Of a stretch of DNA of 64,000 nt, positions 10,159-21,800 are shown in pieces. This DNA is from Calvatia gigantea (lineage: Eukaryota; Basidiomycota; Agaricomycetes; Agaricales; Lycoperdaceae): assembly GCA_025093985.1 (NCBI GenBank), contig JACAAK010000003.1, positions 4,216,001-4,280,000 of the forward strand. Direction: 5' to 3'. Below the pieces are notes generated by a model. That model did no database searches, had not been told where the DNA came from, and saw nothing but the letters and a program-made list of their open reading frames with translations. A program made the position numbers and the translations under genes. The number at the start of each line of letters is the position of its first letter. The stretch's first letter is position 1.

Positions 10159-11602
10159 ATGCGAAGATACCCACCCACCTCAATATTCTCCCATTTTCCG
10201 GTCGAACTGGTTGATGAAATTGCGCGTTATTCTGGGGTTAACGAGCTGAAGGCACTTTGTCTTGTGTCGAAGCAGACGGGGAACGTCGCAACGAGGCGGC
10301 TCTATGACACGATTGTCCTTCAGACTGCAAAACGCGCTGTGGTATGCCTCAGGACCTTGGCCGCCAGACAAGACGTGGCGGATTGCGTGAAGAGGATTGC
10401 AATGTATGTCCGGAGCTTTTACTACTCGACCTGGCTAATCAAAGTCTCCACTTGTGCCTGTCTTTGCAACCATCTTTGCGTGTCATTTTTTTTCGTGATA
10501 TACTGGGTTTACTACGACAACCACGCGTATACCATGTTTCTACGATTTGGGCGGCAGTGAAATACCCAGTCACAGTCTTTTTCAAGGCTTCTACAGACTC
10601 GCCGCAGCGGCGCTTGAACGGACGATCAATCTCACAGCGCTTGACGTCGTAGGAATGGACTCCCTTTTTGCGCTTCTCGTTGACGTACCCTTCCCTCGGC
10701 TCATCGAAGTTAAACTTCCATACGCGCCCTCACTCACACCCTTCCTTCAAAGCCACCGACACACACTCAAAGCCGTCATTGTCCAAGGTCCTGACAGGGC
10801 TGAACAGCAGGAATTCCCTGCGTTGTACTTCAAGAACGTAGAGATGCCAGAGCTATTGACATTTGTGGGCCCGTGTACGGTGATTCCATTTGTGATACCG
10901 AAGAGTCAAGTGAGTTATTTGACGGCATGTTGGGATCCGGGGTATGAACCACCCGGGGAGATTGCGAGGCGTGTGGCGGAGTCCAAAAGAGATATAGTTT
11001 GGATGGACAACCTCGTGGTGGGATGGAACCCGGAATTGCTGGGGATAATTGGAATGCATATGCCGAGGATGGAAAAGTTAAGGATAAGAAGTGTTTGTTC
11101 TTTGACAACGACAGAAGTGATGGAGGTTTGTGTTTCTAAGAACCCGCTTACTTTTATTAACACACCGGTAACGCAGTATTACTTGCTTTCCTTAGAAGAG
11201 GGATTCAAGAAGTTTAAATGTTTGCACACATTAATTATCAGTTTATTCTTCAACTCATACCAGTATGAGTTGTCCGACCTGGACAGGGAGTACGTGCTCG
11301 TTCGACGGTGGGGCTCTCTTTTGCCGACACTTAAATTTTGTACACTGCTGAGTGCGAACCCGCCGTTTTCCAGTTTGTATGCGCTGATTTACCAATGATT
11401 AACAGGTAACATAAGGTGGAAGAGGTCTAAGGGCAACTATTGGTTCCCTATGAAAGACTCCACCCAGAAGCAACTCCGACCGCTCAAGAGACAATGGATT
11501 TTCAAGGCATTCCTACTTCAGACATATCCAAGTGAACTGCTCCCTGAAATCTCGAGTGAAATTGACTTTCAGTGGTTCCGAAGAGCTGATTTTGGAGGAT
11601 GA
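10159..11602 (+). CDS. F-box protein, copy 3, C-terminal tail lost by frameshift
   Basis: Exons 10159-10403, 10558-11125, 11177-11351 and 11406-11602 match copy 2 exon for exon (245, 568 and 175 nt are identical lengths). The F-box (SIFSHFPVELVDEIARYSG) and the Leu-rich middle are intact. Around 11565-11580 there is one extra base relative to copy 2. The reading therefore leaves the acidic tail frame and stops at the TGA 11600-11602, giving about 394 residues. In the shifted frame the acidic tail is still open to 11753 (EELILEDEAEEEETEEGEDE and on, ending WDDEGLDGSV). The loss is thus recent, or a sequencing error. It is a likely SCF substrate receptor with unknown target. Confidence 0.7.
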
Positions 11603-11753
11603 AGCCGAAGAGGAAGAAACCGAGGAAGGGGAGGATGAAAGTGAGGAGGAAACCGAGGAAGAAGACGGGGAGGGTGAGGGTACAGATTGGAATGAAAGTG
11701 AGGCAGACGTTGGCTCTGACTGGGATGATGAAGGCTTGGACGGCTCAGTCTAA

Positions 11754-12227
11754 GCTCCCGAGAAGGAAAGCGAGACCGATGGAAGTTATTATATTAAGTT
11801 GTTTCAATTTACGGTTCCCATTTATATTCCTCAGACGTGATCACAATGCATCATGACCACCGGACACGGCGATCTGATGTCACTTAAGGCCAAATGTCAG
11901 CCGCTGCGTTCGGTTCGAATTTTTTCTTCTCACCCAGTGCATTAGCAGAGCCATCGTAGCTACCGACGATCGTTGCGCGGAGAACACCTGCAACAGAATC
12001 AAGAACAGCCACAAACTCTTTGCAACAATTACCCGTTGGGCGTCTCGCGGCAATTAATAAGTCAGGGTAGAGCCCAGCTTCTGCACGGCTAAGCGATATT
12101 CAGTAATAAATACCCTCGTCCGAATTTCGTGCGAGGTTCTTATAAACCACCTTCTTAGTTGTTCCTTACGACGCCCCGACCACGACTACGACCACGACCA
12201 CGACTGCAGTTTCTGCCCTCAAGAGTA
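11754..12227. other. intergenic, upstream region of the Gfd2-like gene
   Basis: No gene seen. The last 60 bp before the ATG at 12228 include a CGACCA-type simple repeat. Confidence 0.5.
12169..12207 (+). repeat. CGACCA/CGACTA simple repeat in the 5' region
   Basis: About six imperfect units of CGACNA (ending CGACTGCAG) lie 20-60 bp upstream of the Gfd2-like start codon, in the likely 5' UTR. Confidence 0.6.
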
Positions 12228-14767
12228 ATGTCAGATTTCACATTGGTAGAACCCCAGGGTTGGGAATATGACCTCCATTCTGTACGTGTTCTGCCAACTT
12301 GACCCTGAGAGAACTTTGGCCTCGCTTACACCTGACACTGCACGATGTCCAGGTATACTCTGCGTATGTTGGCTACTTCCAAGTTCACAACGTTCCTTGG
12401 TATGTTTATTGGGCGCTTATGGCGTTGAGGTGGCTATTAATTTGACGCTGACGTTGGGTTCGTGGTGCCTAGGTTCGGGAGGACATGGGGTCATCTCTTT
12501 ACTTCCTTCGAAGACTTTTTGGCCTTCTCATGGCCAACTATCACGGTGACGGATGCGCATACAGGCAGAGCACATATCGTGACAAGGCTGACCTCGATCG
12601 GAGCGTTCTTAAAAATGATCAAGACGAGGTGAGCGCTAGTAATGACAAGAAGCATAACGTATTGACCGCATACCCCCTAATTTCATTATCCCCTTCCACG
12701 ACGCCCAACTGGTGCATTGGCAACCGTGTCTATGGCTCTGACACCTTCGACGTCCTAACCCGAATTCAGATTCGGCGAAACCCTACCCCAAGCCCCCAAT
12801 ATCCTCCAAGTAACCCCGTTCGAAACCGCGCCACGACACTTACGCAACGTCTCGGATTATGCTACGTACCGAAGGCTTAGTTCGACTCTGCCCGCTGCGG
12901 TACTTGCGGCACAGCGCGCACGGGTGCGTGCCGGCGATGCGAAGACGATAAAGGAGTTGTGGGCCAAGAGGGAGAAAACATTTTTAGCTCTGAGCTTTGT
13001 GTGGAGTGAGAGAAATGAGAAAAGTTGTCTGGAATTCGGGTATGCCGCGGTCAGGTGTGGTCATCTAGAGGCGTGAGTCCTTGTTGCCGTTGATGGCTCC
13101 AACTGGCAAGAAAACTGAAACGATGTGTTCGGCACCGTAGGTCTAGTCACTGGCCACCCATCCCGGACACAAATTACCGGTGGGCCTATTCTTACTGGTG
13201 GGGCCAACCTTACTGATATTGATATCGATATCGATAGCAAGGGGCACTATATCGTTGAGGAATATCTCGATAAAGTAATCAACAAGCATCCACCTAATCA
13301 ACCCTGGCAAGTAAGTCCGCCTCAATCCTTTTCAACGTGATCGCTTCTCTTGATGAATGATCTCCAATGATAGTATGCAGTAAGTGTTCATACCACCTCC
13401 TAGTTTTTTTTAGTTCTACATCACCTGATAAACCCACAGTTTGGCGAGAGCCAGTTGACGCCCAAGGCCAAACTACCTCAAATCGTACAGGCTGTGATAA
13501 GGTGAGATTTATGCGTCGTATCGCCGTCGGTGTCGCATAGCATGGCCCGATGTCGCAACGGCTATGCGGCATTGCGACGCTCACCGGCGCAATCACCAAT
13601 GCGAAGGTTCCGTCACTGACCGAACATCACATCCACACAAATACAGTAGTCTTGCCAGTCCTGACTCGGAAACCTGTTCGAACACGATGGTGCTTGTCGG
13701 GTTTGGAGCACACGCTCAGTTGGCTCGGTTAGAAGAGATGAAAATCAGTGAGTCCTGATTCTACACCATGCCTCTGCCATTTTACCGCCGGTTCTGACTA
13801 GCGTTAACCTTAAAATTTTGGCCCCCTTCCAGAGATACCACACAATGTCCTCGTGATTGATATCGCCACTTTCGAACGGTCGTTGTATGTCACAGGCGAG
13901 CGTGGTATTATGCCGGATTCCAAGTTTGAACGTCCCCGAACGCCCAACTCGACACTCTCCCTTGAGAATCTTCTGCTTTCCTTTCAATACCAACGAGGAT
14001 CACCAAGAAATTCATCCCCGAACGGTAGTCCACCGCCCCCCTTACCACAAATACCACCGCAACCCCCTATACCCCAATGTACGCTCATAAACGCCGGTAA
14101 TGAGGCGTTCATGTCTCTCTTCTCCCTACAAATGCTCCTTGAACCCGTTGGGACCCGCATCCCCGTTATCAAAAAAGGAAAATTAGGGCACCAACTGTCC
14201 GTCGCCAACATGAATACCATGAATGCAATGACCAACATGAATATGAACGCGGGGATGGGAATGGGCTTCGGAATGGTCATGCCAGGCATGGGAATGGGTA
14301 TAGGTATGAGCATGCCCATCGTTCCCGGGGCATCGATGCCTATGTACGGTGTCCCCGCTATGTCTAGTATACCGCCGATGATGCCAAATGGGTCTGGTAT
14401 TCCGATGGCAGGTCATGTCAACGGAGTTGGGGGATCTATGTCATCATCCCCTCCCCTAGTACCAACACCAAGTGACACGAAAGGGGTACCGCCAAATCAC
14501 TCGGGCACCAACACCAATGGAGCAAGTGGAAGGAAGGCGCCTCGTCCGTCGTCCTCGTATGATCTAAGTAACGAATTCAGACAAATGCGAGTATCTGTGA
14601 CCCGATCCCATTCGAGTGGGGCTGCAGCATTTGGTCATGTTTTTGGATGTGATGGAGAGCAGTCTGGGAAGAGAGAGACGGGGGTTGTGACCAGCCGAGG
14701 CTCGTCGCCTTTGGGTTTGGAGAAGGGTCACAGACGCCAAAGCAGCTACGGATCGCTTCTTCGTTGA
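12228..14767 (+). CDS. Gfd2/YDR514C-like RNase H-fold protein, catalytic residues apparently lost
   Basis: Ten exons (12228-12281, 12353-12429, 12473-12628, 12770-13072, 13147-13179, 13238-13310, 13374-13379, 13440-13501, 13647-13747, 13833-14767) join in phase into 599 residues. The order of blocks is that of fungal Gfd2-like DEDD exonuclease-fold proteins: an N-terminal region with YVGYFQVHNVPWYVYWALMA; a core with FVWSERNEKSCLEFGYAAVR; WPPIPDTNYR; KGHYIVEEYLDKV; FGESQLTPKAKLPQIV; LVGFGAHAQLARLEEMKI; PHNVLVIDIATFERSLY; and INAGNEAFMSLFSLQMLLEP. Where active members carry D-x-E, this protein has S-F-V (about residue 169). The ExoII Asp site reads AHAQL and the last motif has Ile and Glu where H and D are expected, so it is probably a non-catalytic relative. 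The C-terminus is Met/Gly- and Ser-rich low complexity. Exon 7 is only 6 nt. Yeast Gfd2 is linked to mRNA export; a role here is inference. Confidence 0.75.
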
Positions 14768-16228
14768 GGGATGCGCTAACCAAACTCAAGGGTCATTGGA
14801 TGATCTACCCCGCCTCGTTCCCTTGCCTTGCTTTGTTATGAACCGTCTTTGTCCCGCTTTTTGTCATTTTTGCTATAACCTTCACCCCCGGGATCACTTT
14901 GGACGTTTAGTAAATAGCTCAGTGGACCATGGTACCGTATTACTGCCTAATTTGTACACCTCCGGGACCTTCAGAGTCACGATGTCTGCCTGAACCCGAC
15001 TCATGTCTCATCGCCATTCAATGTCCCCCCGACCTCATGTCACACCCCAATGAGGACCATCGAAAGACTTTAAGAACAGAACCAATCTCAGCAACTTACG
15101 AAATAATCCTTCACCGTCGGCAGAGCTGATAATGATCCACCCGAAATCCCCCCAAGCCAGCATGCCAGCAAGGCGTTTTGCTCTATTGTGTGAGTTACCT
15201 TTTCCAAAGGTGGAAATCAGTTTATGCGCCGCGACGTCATGATGGTGATCAACCGACCCGGTCATGTCTATCGTCCAAATCGGAGATGAGGTTAATGTAC
15301 TTAGGTCTTAGGTCGGGGATTCTCGAGAGGCGAGAGAGAAGAGAATTTCGGCCATATGGCCGTTCTTTTGCCTGCATCTTCTAACCGTCAATCAAAGTTT
15401 CAAGGCTCCTATCACCGAATAGGCAAGTTTCCTTGGAGGACGTTGTCTTGGGAGGGGAAGCGGGTATACCATGACGCCATACCAGCTTGGAAGTCGGAAT
15501 TTGGGGTCCAGTGAGCGAGATCTTTGAGCTAAACTCGTCCTTGTTGGCGTCCGGTATTTCTATAAGGTCAACCCTTCGATCAAGCACTCGGTGTGGCCTC
15601 GAACTGCTATTGAGTTAGGTCGAGATATAGGCAGTTTACAAACCACTGTATTCAAATAACGGACGTTATTCTATTCCACTTTGTTTCTGGTGTGCATTTT
15701 CTGGAATCAATCGGCTAAGGATGCTCGGATTTGCGTTCTGAATAAAGCTTCTAACGTAAGCGGATCGAAAAGTAAAAAGAAAGAGAATGAATTATACGCT
15801 AGGGTTCATTGATCCCGGAGGCAAGGTGATTTTCAACAGTGAGAGGGTAGCTAAGTTAGTTGGTTGTTCCGAATTAGCAAGCCACGTCTGTTCGAAGTGG
15901 CTCAATCCGGGTGATAACGAACATGGGATCATTTAACGTGGAAAAAGGAAGAATTGTCACCCTTACCAATGCATAAGGAACCCCCATGTAAAGTGGGACG
16001 ATGCTTTTAAGATCGGCACCTTGGCCATGCGTTTGTAATTTTCTTACTCGGGTAACTAATTGAAAAAATTCCAGGATCCGGCCACTCAAAGGGTGCTTCA
16101 TGAAGTCGGTAAGGTAACCACACGGGAGAAAACCTAGTCTCAAAGGACAACAATTGACTCAACGCATGAATAAATGAATACATACAGCGCACCAGGGACG
16201 GGAGAAGGCCAACACTGAGGCGTGCACC
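14768..16228. other. intergenic with possible decayed coding fragments
   Basis: I recognise no gene. On the minus strand 15587-15381 is an open stretch of protein-like composition (IPDANKDEFSSKISLTGPQ). It is followed after a stop by another (KERPYGRNSLLSRLSRIPDL, about 15370-15290). No splice junction joins them convincingly. They may be remnants of a lost gene. Confidence 0.35.
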
Positions 16229-16865
16229 TAGGCCTTGAGAAGCTCAACCTGTTCATCCATCTGGCGAAGCAGAACTGCGAACAATATCAATGTAAAAAAG
16301 GGTAGGGTAAGGGGAACGTGTTGATCATTGCATTGAACTTCGATGGTACTTACGCAGCGCAGAGCTTGGTCATCCCGGTACTGCTGCTTCGTTTGATAAA
16401 ACAAGATGCCTGGCGTTCGAAAGGAACATTCGGATGGAAGATCTCTCGGATAACAAAGGTCCCAATCTAGATCAGAAAGGTGGTTCGGGTGTAGTGGGCT
16501 TCATCTTGTGATTGCCACCACACGATTCCATTCTGATGCTTGGCCACAAACCACCAATCAATCGGGTAGCCATCAGCATAGTTTGTCGCGCCACAGAGCA
16601 TAGGTGCCATTATAGAAGGCCTGGCCCACTTGATGCATCACGTATCAGACAGGCCGAATTACAAGAAAACTAAGATGAAGAAGAACCATGGTTAGCAGAT
16701 GAAAATACACAAGACATCTTCCGCGATAGGTCTAGCAAACTGGGTTCCGAACCAAACCGCTGAAAAAATAAAACCATCTCCCCCTCATCAGGGTCACCAA
16801 CCACGTGAAGGTGGTGTGTCGGTCGGGAGAAGGTAGATGTTTTCTACGAAGGCGTCGGCTGCCAT
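16229..16865 (-). CDS. unrecognised small multi-exon gene (tentative)
   Basis: An ATG at 16865 opens MAADAFVENIYLLPTDTPPS. It can be spliced in phase (exon 16865-16802 to exon 16759-16716) to AVWFGTQFARPIAED. Further down are an open stretch with APMLCGATNYADGYPIDWWF (about 16623-16450) and a stretch ILFYQTKQQYRDDQALRC ending at a GTAAGT donor. The last exon then has MDEQVELLKA and TAG at 16229-16231. I could not find one exon chain that keeps phase through the middle, and I do not recognise the family. The protein-like composition and good splice sites make a real gene likely; its structure is uncertain. Confidence 0.3.
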
Positions 16866-17179
16866 TCTCGGGTCCACTGTAAGGAGTTGCAGCCAAGGAG
16901 TCCCGTGCTAGGCAAGAGACACGCAAGAGCGAACCAAAGATGTGGATTCTCGGGCTTCTACGGAATATTAAATCACAACCCCAGTTCTGAGCATCAGTCA
17001 CGCTTCATCCTTTCGTAGGGTCCTTGGAAGATTCTAATCCCGAGCGTAACAAAGTGTTTCGCATCCCTAGCGTCACCCGTGATTGTTGTATCCGGCTACG
17101 AACAAGAGTGACATGATATTGGATGCTTCGAAACGGTAGCCTCATTAAATCAGTTTTCTAGGCTCGAGAACGAGGACTA

Positions 17180-18085
17180 TCAGTCTACCATAACACCTTT
17201 GGCCCTGAGGTCATTCTTGGCCTCTGAAATTTCCTAAAAACGGAGAAAATGTGCATCAGCAAGGATTCTTCATGAAGCAAAAATAAAGTATCAGAAGACC
17301 CCAGTTCAGAAGATGTCGAACCAGGAACAGGGGAATTAAATATGGGAAGCGGACGTGGGATCAGGGTGGAACTGAACAGAGTCAGCGAAATGACCAAACG
17401 GGTAAAGAGCAAATAAGAATCCAGGAGCAAAGCTGACTGGGGTCAGCGAAGAAGTTGCGAAGAGAGGTAATGAAATACCCATCAGAAAAATCATGGAAAC
17501 GCCAGCCAAGAGTGACATGCATATAATCAGAACGCGACTGAACGTGAAACCGCTTTGGGTTTAATTGAGTTATTCGATGTCCAGGTCCCAACGAGGATGG
17601 GAAGGAATGAGACAATTCAAGAGCGAAAGTTCCGCAATTACACAAAACGAAAGACGTACTCCAAGCAGTTCCGTATATGCTTCAGGACAATCCCTGAATG
17701 TAAATAGGCCCCATCCGAGCGACCAAAGAGAATATGATCCGAACGACACCAGAAGCCACCAAGGAATCTGGAGACGCAGCAGCCATAAAATCGTGCAGGC
17801 GCAACACGGGAAGCGAAGGGGTCGAGCGCAGCGATTCATCAAAGAGCATGGAAAGGAACGATGCAGTGTGGGCAGCAGTCATTTCCAAACAGATTGAATA
17901 CAGGACATTACACTTGACTTCAGTATGTACGTCGAAAGGATGAAATTTAGAGTACGAACCACCGGCAACAGCACCTCCACGACCTTTCCATCGACCAACG
18001 GCACTGAAAGAAACTGGAAAAGAATGAGGATGTATAGTGTGATAACAATGCTCGCGTAGATGCCAACACGATGAGCGCGGGCCAT
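17180..18085 (-). CDS. DPM3: dolichol-phosphate mannosyltransferase subunit 3 (DPM3)
   Basis: Exons 18085-17963, 17767-17660 and 17233-17180 give 94 residues, the normal size of DPM3 (about 90). The protein has two N-terminal membrane helices (VGIYASIVITLYILILFQFL and IPWWLLVSFGSYSLWSLGW). The family signature FRDCPEAYTELL follows, and the end is EISEAKNDLRAKGV plus MVD. DPM3 anchors the catalytic subunit DPM1 in the ER membrane, where dolichol-phosphate mannose is made for N-glycans, GPI anchors and O-mannosylation. The start is the ATG before ARAHRVG; the longer open frame upstream lacks membrane-like sequence. Both introns (195 and 426 nt) are much longer than those of neighbouring genes. 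Glutaredoxin lies upstream in the same direction. Confidence 0.85.
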
Positions 18086-18320
18086 GGAATAAAATAAAGT
18101 CGGTTGAGAGGTTGAATAGTTTTGTAGCAAAGTGAGCACAGTGAGATCAGTAACGTGGCGATCCGTCATATCCAAGACAGGTAATCGTGACGCTAACATT
18201 TAATATTTGATTATTTATCCTACTAGATCATACTTCCGTCTAATGCGAAGGAGACTAGAGTTTTACCACCCTACAACAGACGTGAGCGACTTAAAAGACC
18301 TCCTGCGACCATAATCGATC

Positions 18321-18846
18321 TCACGCCTCGAGCAAACCAGCCAGCTTATTTTTCTTGTCGGCCCTGAGAACATCATCACAGCCTGTGAATGCATAGTCAG
18401 CACAAAGTGCAACGGGCTTTGTCATTCTTCAAGCGCCCATACCTCCAATGTGTTCCTGAGCTGAAGACGACAGGGCGTCAGTCATGAACACAAAACTCAA
18501 AAGGTGATGTGGACACGAACCAACAAAAATATTTGGAACGGTCCGCTGACCAGTCTTCTGATAGAGATACTGCTGGATAGCTGGCCCATCCTCCATTTCA
18601 TCCAACCTGTAGAATGTTGGGCACGATACGGCCATCCACCTTAATTCTACTCACTCAAAAACAACAGGTTCTACAGATCCATATTTCTCTCTGAAAAGTC
18701 CCTTGGCCCTCCCGCAATAAGGGCACCAAGTCTTGGAAAATATTGCCACCTTGTTTTCCTTAATAGCGTTCTGCTAAAGGGGTTAGAAACTACGGTATAC
18801 TTCAGGGAAACCAAAAACCCGCCTCGACGAGGTCCTTAACAGACAT
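18321..18846 (-). CDS. GRX: glutaredoxin (dithiol CPYC type)
   Basis: Exons 18846-18823, 18770-18655, 18606-18521, 18460-18443 (18 nt) and 18382-18321 give about 101 residues, the usual length of a classical glutaredoxin. It shows [12 protein letters not shown] at the active site, [19 protein letters not shown], the cis-Pro motif RTVPNIF, and the GSH-binding end [14 protein letters not shown], finishing LAGLLEA. It reduces protein and glutathione mixed disulfides in cytosol or mitochondria; no targeting sequence is seen. The first intron is odd. No GT donor gives the right phase after VKDLVE, so I propose a GC donor (GAG|GCGGGT), or a base error there. The acceptor could be 18770 or 18773. 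Confidence 0.85.
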
Positions 18847-21800
18847 GGCTTGGAGTTGAGCTTGTGAGGGTGTAGATGAGGAAGCTATTGTGGAGAACCA
18901 AGTCAAAGATGGAGTGGGGGATTTCCGAGTGAAAAAAGCAGCACGAAGATGAGCAAGCATCCGAATCCACAACACTCACCCAAGTATTTGTATGTCTTTT
19001 CAACACTCGGAGCATCGTGTTGTAACGTCATTTGCCTATCCTTTGACTCCACGTGATATTGACTTCACGTGCAAAGTTTACCAATCTTGCTGACTGTAAG
19101 CTATGTTTAATTTAAGCGTCTGTGTTGCCCCACCTTGATCTCCGTGAAACCCAGAGTGCTGTAAATGTAAAAAGATGACTAGTAGAAGTGTTGGTATGTG
19201 TGGATTTTCAAGTCGATGGTGTAAAAACTCGCCCGTCTTCAGTTGGCTTTACCCAAAACCCCGTGAACAACAGCAATGACGTGGACGCAAATTGGTCTAT
19301 GCGATCACTGAGCTTGAGGTGCTATTTCTAATCGCATTACCAACCATCGATACCGGATTCGCTCGAGACCCCCGCCCTACAGTCCCGGTAACCATCTCTT
19401 GGGATACACCGTTTGTCAGACAAGTCATCCACAAAATGCACCCTCACGTGACGAGTTTTCTGATCCAACCGACTTGCTTGCAGCTTCGAAAACCAGAAGC
19501 TCGCAGCTCTAAAGATAAGGTCAGTCCCAATTCTGATTCTGACAAGCACGCCCCGTCAAATCATTGCCGTCTAATCATGAGCTTCGATTACGACAACGAA
19601 ATTACAAACAGAAAGTTTCTACGAGGAAGGGCCCGAGCGAAAGAAGCGTATTTGGAAAGCGGTGGTAAGTTAATCAACATCAGGCGTCACTTATGCCCAA
19701 CGCCCCATCGTGCGTATCAGACCTGTCTTTTCATCCATCTACAATCCTATAATTTGGACTCATCCGGGAAAGGCGCGCGAACTTGAGTCCATGTTCACCA
19801 CTGGTGTTACTACCTCGTGGTGTCAATAAATCAGAAATCGTGTCCACGCCCTTCACTGTCGTACGGACGACCCCCCACGAGTTACCCACCCAGCTTAAAG
19901 ATAAAACTCTATCTTGATTCCTTGGGACTTTCCTTGAACACTTGAGATCCGTTTACCTGTTTAGAAGCACTAACCAATTTCTGCCGTAAAAGATATCTTT
20001 AACCTCTCTGCCAGGCGCCCGACGAAGTTGGCTACAGGACGCCACTGAGGTATGCTGCCTTAACATCGACTTAGGGAATATAATGCAATACTTTGCGCCC
20101 AGTTTAATTGAATTTAGGAGCCTTCTCGGCCATTCTAGAAAGCTCGTATTAAAGCAATCAATCCGGGTCGCGGAGAATGAGATTCCGGACTCGACGAGGA
20201 AAACTGGCCCATGCAGCACTGAGTCATCGACCTAAACTGAGATCAAGTCAGGGGTGGGACGTGAAACGGTGTCTACGGCTTTGGCTCCTCGCCGGACAAT
20301 ATTTACAGCCTGACTGTACCTGAAAGTTAACCGAAAGGTGTCGGAATTCTTTGCCAATTTTGAGCCAGGCACTTCAGATTCGACCCACCACAACGAGCCC
20401 CGGGATTATTTCTATCTTCCTCTCTTCATATAACACTGTTTGTGTCCAGTACAGTTCGGTTGTTGCAGCAATCACTCGGGCGAAGCTCGCCGGCGCTGGA
20501 GCCCCCGAGCTTTCATAGTATTCAAATACCCCAACGGGAAAAAACGCGCCGGTACATCGGAAAGCAAGAAATTTTACACGCTGTCCGTCACTGGCATTGT
20601 TAGATTGTCACTCACAATTTTAAGAATAAAATATCATATATGAGGATTTGAGCTACCCAAGAAGATTGATTTGAGATTTAGGAATGCGGCTAACATCACC
20701 GCTCTTTATCATTTCTGCTTATGACCCTCGTATCATGAGACTCATCCCACCAAAATAACCAGCTGCCGGTCTAGAATCTCTGAGGTGCCAATTATATCGG
20801 TTTCCTCTCACTCCCGGTTCTGGTCTTCCACCGTTGATGCACGTTCCCTACGGAGACCCACAGGATATTCAAGATTACAACTAAATTCATCACGTTACCT
20901 CTGGCATGGCGCCGTCTTCACTTACTTTAAGATGCGGGCACCTCGCGTTTGAGTACAAACCTGGTAATTTAGTTTTCGGGCAGCTAACAGTGCTTCCGCA
21001 ATGTGTAAGATAACGAACGTAGTTTGGGAGGGATTTTTTGCACAAACTTTTGGCAATAATTCCAAACCGTTCTGGATTTCCACTGCGTATACTCGATGGC
21101 TGTGCGGGACTTACGGCTAAAATAAGTCAACCAACTCTGTGGAGAATTCCCAAAAAGCGAGGGATGACTACCTGTGAGGTCCCCCTGACCAATGGCGGAG
21201 TTACTCCTTAACTGCGGGCACAATGCGCAAACGTAGACTCAAAGGAGCTTGAGACAAGTTCAAATAACCCCTTTAGAAAGGGTTCCCTTCTTGACACACC
21301 CTCTGTTTATCAGCTCGACTTCAAGAGGTAAGTATATCGTTTGATTACAGGTCTTGACATCCTTACGGCCTTTGGTTAATGTAGATCGTGACACTTGTCC
21401 AAGGCAGTCGGCAAGCTTGCTTGACGTTTGATATCACCGAAAGGAAAGTTTAGTAAACCGGTGCGCCACAGCAATACATCTTTTGACCCAGGAGAACTGG
21501 TCGAAGAAATTACCAACAGGGTATCCGTGGTTCAACCGGGCGGCGCCCTCAGCTCGCCAAGCCGTAGATTCAGTAAGGTTTGAGGCTGAGCGCTGTCATT
21601 AGAGACTTGTTTCTATCACTGATGGTTCATACGTTGTACGTCCTCGTGACGATGGTCTTAGAAAAATCGACTTCGCCCACCCCTTCTCTTGGAGCAAATT
21701 TTTCATTGGCAGCCAGCCATATCGTCGCAAATTTCTCAGTATCAATAACCCTGCACGAAACCTTACACTGTAAGGACAATATTTGCTGAGTTTCAAAATG

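Larger units (their letters stand above)
558..11753. repeat. three-unit tandem duplication (DBR1 relic - seven-TM - F-box)
   Basis: Unit 1 covers about 558-3675, unit 2 about 3676-9327 and unit 3 about 9385-11753. The order and strands of the parts agree in all units (DBR1 minus, seven-TM plus, F-box plus), and the spacers align too. Units 1 and 3 are incomplete at opposite places: unit 1 lacks most of DBR1 and the F-box body, unit 3 lacks DBR1 and the seven-TM coding part. This suggests unequal exchange followed by decay. Confidence 0.75.

Noticed and set aside
13984..14319. 111-codon minus-strand frame rich in Ile/Pro/Met
   Set aside because: Antisense of the Met/Gly repeat of the Gfd2-like gene.
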